Source of the DNA: Nocardioides sp.
Lineage (GTDB): Bacteria; Actinomycetota; Actinomycetes; Propionibacteriales; Nocardioidaceae
DNA: 37,958 nt
NCBI GenBank assembly: GCA_025936915.1
Contig: JAICSK010000005.1
Coordinates: 1-37,958 of the forward strand
Direction of reading: 5' to 3'
Shown here: positions 36,110 to 37,958 of the stretch, in pieces
Layout: each line of letters starts with the position of its first letter
Position numbering within the stretch: position 1 is the stretch's first letter
Made by a program: the position numbers and the translations under genes
Notes under the pieces: generated by a model
What the model saw: the letters and a program-made list of their open reading frames with translations, nothing else
The model's database searches: none
What the model was told of the DNA's origin: nothing

Positions 36110-36136
36110 GACGACCGGTGTCCGGTCAGATCGACG
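36110..36136 (-). promoter_or_regulatory. ECF42-type promoter of the YCII gene (CGTCGA-N17-CGTC)
   Basis: On the minus strand CGTCGA (36136-36131) and CGTC (36113-36110) are 17 bp apart, the same geometry as at 33443-33469 with one -35 mismatch. The -35 lies in the last codons of hxlR. Confidence 0.5.
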
Positions 36137-36794
36137 TTCGGGTCGCAACGGGTGCCGGGAAGAGCCTGATGAACCGTCGTGCGACCGATCGGAGGCCACC
36201 CACCGAGACGTTGCCGTCCGACTCGGCGTCGGCGAGGGAACGTCCCCGCCAGAGCACCGCGCGGAGCCCCGCGACGGATCCCTCGATCCGGGCATCGGGC
36301 TGGTCGGCCACGCCCCGGCGCAGCTCGAGCGTGCGGTCGTGCACCTCGACCACCAGAGGCTCGCCGTCGACGACCAGGGCGAGCGTGGTGTCGAGCCCGT
36401 CGGCCCGGCCCGGGTCGAAGACGGTGGAGAGTGCGACCGCGAACGCGTCGACGGTCATCTCGTGGGTCACCGCCTGGAAGCCCTCCTGGCTGCCCCACCG
36501 GCCCAACGCGTGCAGCACCGGCTCGAGGTCGCGGCCACGGCCGGTGAGCTCGTAGGCCCGGCCGGATCCGGGGGCCGTCAACGTGGTGGCCCGCAGCACG
36601 CCCGCCTGCTCGAGCTGCCTGAGTCGTTGGGACAGCACGTCGGTCGCGATGCCCGGGAGATGGGCTCGCAGATCGGTGAACCGCTTCGGGCCGAGCACCA
36701 GCTCGCGGACCACCAGGAGCGCCCACCGCTCGCCGATCACGTCCAGCGCGCGGGCGATACCGCACGGGTCTCCATAGGAACGTTTGCCCGCCAT
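36126..36794 (-). CDS. HxlR-family regulator with C-terminal SCP2-like domain
   Basis: The 222-aa protein has an N-terminal HxlR winged helix: RSYGDPCGIARALDVIGERWALLVVRELVLGPKRFTDLR in segments, then TDVLSQRLRQLEQAGVL. The C-terminal half (~110-222) resembles a sterol-carrier-like domain (VDAFAVALSTVF, LALVVDGEPLVVEVHDRTLELRRG) seen in several actinobacterial HxlR proteins, which may bind a hydrophobic ligand. ATG 36794 is chosen because TAACCT lies 7 nt upstream; the next in-frame ATG at 36830 would fall inside the operator. It is divergent from the VOC gene and likely controls both. Confidence 0.88.
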   Translation of the reverse strand: MAGKRSYGDPCGIARALDVIGERWALLVVRELVLGPKRFTDLRAHLPGIATDVLSQRLRQLEQAGVLRATTLTAPGSGRAYELTGRGRDLEPVLHALGRWGSQEGFQAVTHEMTVDAFAVALSTVFDPGRADGLDTTLALVVDGEPLVVEVHDRTLELRRGVADQPDARIEGSVAGLRAVLWRGRSLADAESDGNVSVGGLRSVARRFIRLFPAPVATRTSI

Positions 36795-36801
36795 GCGGAA
36801 G

Positions 36802-36830
36802 AGGTTAGGCGAGGTAGACGGGTTTTCCAA
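36802..36830 (-). promoter_or_regulatory. hxlR promoter (TTGGAA-N17-TAACCT)
   Basis: On the minus strand TTGGAA (36830-36825) and TAACCT (36807-36802) are 17 bp apart; the -10 is 7 nt from the start. The -35 is the left arm of the operator palindrome. Confidence 0.6.
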
Positions 36831-36856
36831 CTAATTACTTGGAATTTCCAACTAAA
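36825..36856. promoter_or_regulatory. HxlR operator: palindrome plus third half-site
   Basis: A 20-bp near-perfect palindrome (36825-36844) has arms TTCCAA and TTGGAA. A third half-site, TTCCAACTAAA, begins at 36846, exactly 21 bp after the first copy of the same sequence, i.e. two helical turns. The patch is A/T-rich in a high-GC context. Confidence 0.7.
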
Positions 36857-36867
36857 GGGTCTACGGT
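36839..36867 (+). promoter_or_regulatory. VOC gene promoter (TTGGAA-N17-TACGGT)
   Basis: TTGGAA (36839-36844), the right arm of the operator palindrome, and TACGGT (36862-36867) are 17 bp apart. A short leader with GGAGG follows. Confidence 0.6.
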
Positions 36868-36902
36868 GCTGGGACACGACGACACGAGCGATGGAGGTTC
36901 CG

Positions 36903-37685
36903 ATGAGTGAGCGCGACACCTACCCGGCCGGAGTCCCGTGCTGGGTGACCAACCTGCAGCACGACGTACCGGCAGCGACCTCCTTCTACCAGGAGCTGTT
37001 CGGCTGGGAGACCGAGAGCGGCCCCGGCGACGTGGCGCCGTACGCCCTGGGCCGGGTTCGCGGCCGAGACGTCGCCGGCATCGGCACGATGCCCGACCCC
37101 GTGGCCGCGCCGACGTGGGTGATGGAGGTGCGTGTCGACGACCTGGCCGTCACCGTGGACGCCGTGCGCCGGGCCGGTGGCACCGTCCTGCAGGAGGAGG
37201 TCGACTACATGCCCGTCGGCAAGCTGGGCGTCTTCGTCGATCCCGTGGGCGCGACCTTCTGTGCCTGGGAAGCCGGCGACCGCGAGGGCGCCCAGCTGGT
37301 CAACGAGCCGAGTGCGTGGTCGATGAGCGCCTTGCAGACCGCACATACCGACCGGGCCGCGCAGTTCTACGGCGAGGTGTTCGGCTGGGAGACCGAGGCG
37401 TTCGGGCCGGCCACGATGTTCCGGCTGCCCGGGTACGTCGGCGGCGAGCCCTCCCAGCCGGTCCCGCGCGACGTGGTGGCGGTGATGGTGCCGGCCGCTC
37501 CCGACGCGCCTTCCGCCTGGGGAGTGGACTTCTGGATCGACGACGTCGAGCGCGCCGTAGCCGAGGTACGGCGACTCGGCGGCTCCGTCCTGGCGGGGCC
37601 GTACGACGCGCCGCCGTCGTTCTCCCAGGCCGTCGTCGCCGACCCGGGTGGTGCCGTGCTGAGCCTGAGCCAGCTCAAGCGCTGA
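36903..37685 (+). CDS. Two-domain VOC (glyoxalase/dioxygenase-fold) protein
   Basis: The 260-aa protein contains two vicinal-oxygen-chelate modules: residues ~10-120 (WVTNLQHDVPAATSFYQELFGWETE, VFVDPVGATFCAWEA) and ~140-260 (LQTAHTDRAAQFYGEVFGWETEA, VVADPGGAVLSLSQ). It resembles the actinobacterial VOC proteins annotated near antibiotic or ketone metabolism; metal-ligand His and Glu are only partly conserved, so it may bind rather than convert its ligand. GGAGG lies before ATG 36903; an in-frame ATG at 36891 would place the Shine-Dalgarno inside the gene. HxlR probably represses it. Confidence 0.88.
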   Translation: MSERDTYPAGVPCWVTNLQHDVPAATSFYQELFGWETESGPGDVAPYALGRVRGRDVAGIGTMPDPVAAPTWVMEVRVDDLAVTVDAVRRAGGTVLQEEVDYMPVGKLGVFVDPVGATFCAWEAGDREGAQLVNEPSAWSMSALQTAHTDRAAQFYGEVFGWETEAFGPATMFRLPGYVGGEPSQPVPRDVVAVMVPAAPDAPSAWGVDFWIDDVERAVAEVRRLGGSVLAGPYDAPPSFSQAVVADPGGAVLSLSQLKR

Positions 37686-37733
37686 TCGTCGGGGCCCGGC
37701 GGTCAGGTGCTGAGCTGTCGGGTGCCCGCGCGG

Positions 37734-37958
37734 TCAGCCGCCGAGCGCCCGGACCGAGGGCGGCACCTCGATGCCGTCGCGCAGGTCGGGCGCCGCCTGG
37801 GGGGCGTCGTACACCTCACGCACGGGGACGACGCCCGCCCAGGCAGGTCCGGCGATGTCGTCGTCGGTGTCCTCGGGCCAGCCGGCCGAGATCTTCAACG
37901 ACCAGTCCTCGATCGGGAGGGCGAGCACCAGGGTGGCGGCGAGCTCGGCCTTGGTGGG
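37734..37958 (-). CDS. Pyridoxamine 5'-phosphate oxidase-family protein, C-terminal part (cut by window edge)
   Basis: Seventy-four C-terminal residues are visible. They read TKAELAATLVLALPIEDWSL, KISAGWPEDTDDDIAGPAWAGVVPV, and end PPSVRALGG. This pattern, a K(I/V)xxGxPxDDxxD and WAGVVP segment, is the usual C-terminus of actinobacterial PNPOx-like split-barrel flavoproteins. The start and FMN-binding part lie beyond 37958. It is convergent with the VOC gene, 48 nt from its stop. Confidence 0.8.
   Translation of the reverse strand, partial: PTKAELAATLVLALPIEDWSLKISAGWPEDTDDDIAGPAWAGVVPVREVYDAPQAAPDLRDGIEVPPSVRALGG

Noticed and set aside
36101-36127. Short palindromes CACCGCGGTG and GACCGG-TGT-CCGGTC after hxlR
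   Set aside because: They could form a terminator, but they overlap the proposed YCII promoter and lack a T-run, so I did not call a terminator.

Overview
The window is chromosomal DNA from a high-GC actinobacterium, most likely Nocardioides or a close relative. The codon usage is strongly G/C-ending. Many starts are GTG, and many genes begin 6-7 nt after a TAnnnT-like -10 box with no Shine-Dalgarno, so they are probably leaderless. Family content (DUF3263/LytR_C pair, DUF4032 kinase-like protein, CysO-like carrier, ECF42 sigma factors with DGPF/YCII partners) also fits Actinobacteria. No prophage, CRISPR array or complete insertion sequence is visible. The only mobile-element trace is the 3' end of an IS110-type transposase at the left edge.

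Layout. 1-3.8 kb: IS110 tail, cysS-rlmB, acyl-CoA dehydrogenase. 3.85-7.2 kb: DUF4032 kinase-like gene, then soxR divergent from a split transketolase, with a textbook MerR-type promoter between them. 7.3-14.9 kb: tRNA-Thr(UGU), pdxY, DinB-like protein, aldo/keto reductase, HEAT-like hypothetical, LigB-type dioxygenase, ung, Tat-exported flavin amine oxidase, two small hypotheticals. 14.9-16.9 kb: first ECF42 sigma factor with a two-domain DGPF/YCII protein. 17-21 kb: PhaC-like hydrolase, FMN glutamate-synthase-like protein, GT1 glycosyltransferase. 21-25.3 kb: trehalose synthesis (otsA, otsB) interleaved with an oxidoreductase and DUF3263/LytR_C genes. 25.4-27.3 kb: SAM-I riboswitch, threonine-synthase homologue, CysO-like sulfur carrier. 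27.3-31 kb: heterodimeric ABC exporter. 31.1-36.8 kb: hypothetical gene, then a co-directional minus-strand run hxlR, YCII, kbl, tdh, YCII, YCII, ECF42 sigma. 36.9 kb to the end: divergent two-domain VOC protein and a truncated PNPOx-family gene.

How the parts work together. The most interesting unit is the SAM riboswitch that controls a PLP enzyme of the threonine-synthase fold, followed by a ThiS/CysO-like carrier ending Gly-Gly-Cys. That combination suits protein-thiocarboxylate-dependent homocysteine/methionine formation from O-phosphohomoserine better than simple threonine synthesis. A second theme is an apparent ECF42/YCII regulon. Three promoter regions before YCII genes carry TGTC-type -35 and CGTC -10 elements, and one of these genes lies directly before kbl-tdh (threonine catabolism). 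A third theme is compact divergent control regions: SoxR with transketolase, and HxlR with the VOC protein.

All functional calls rest on reading motifs and family resemblance by eye. No database search was run.
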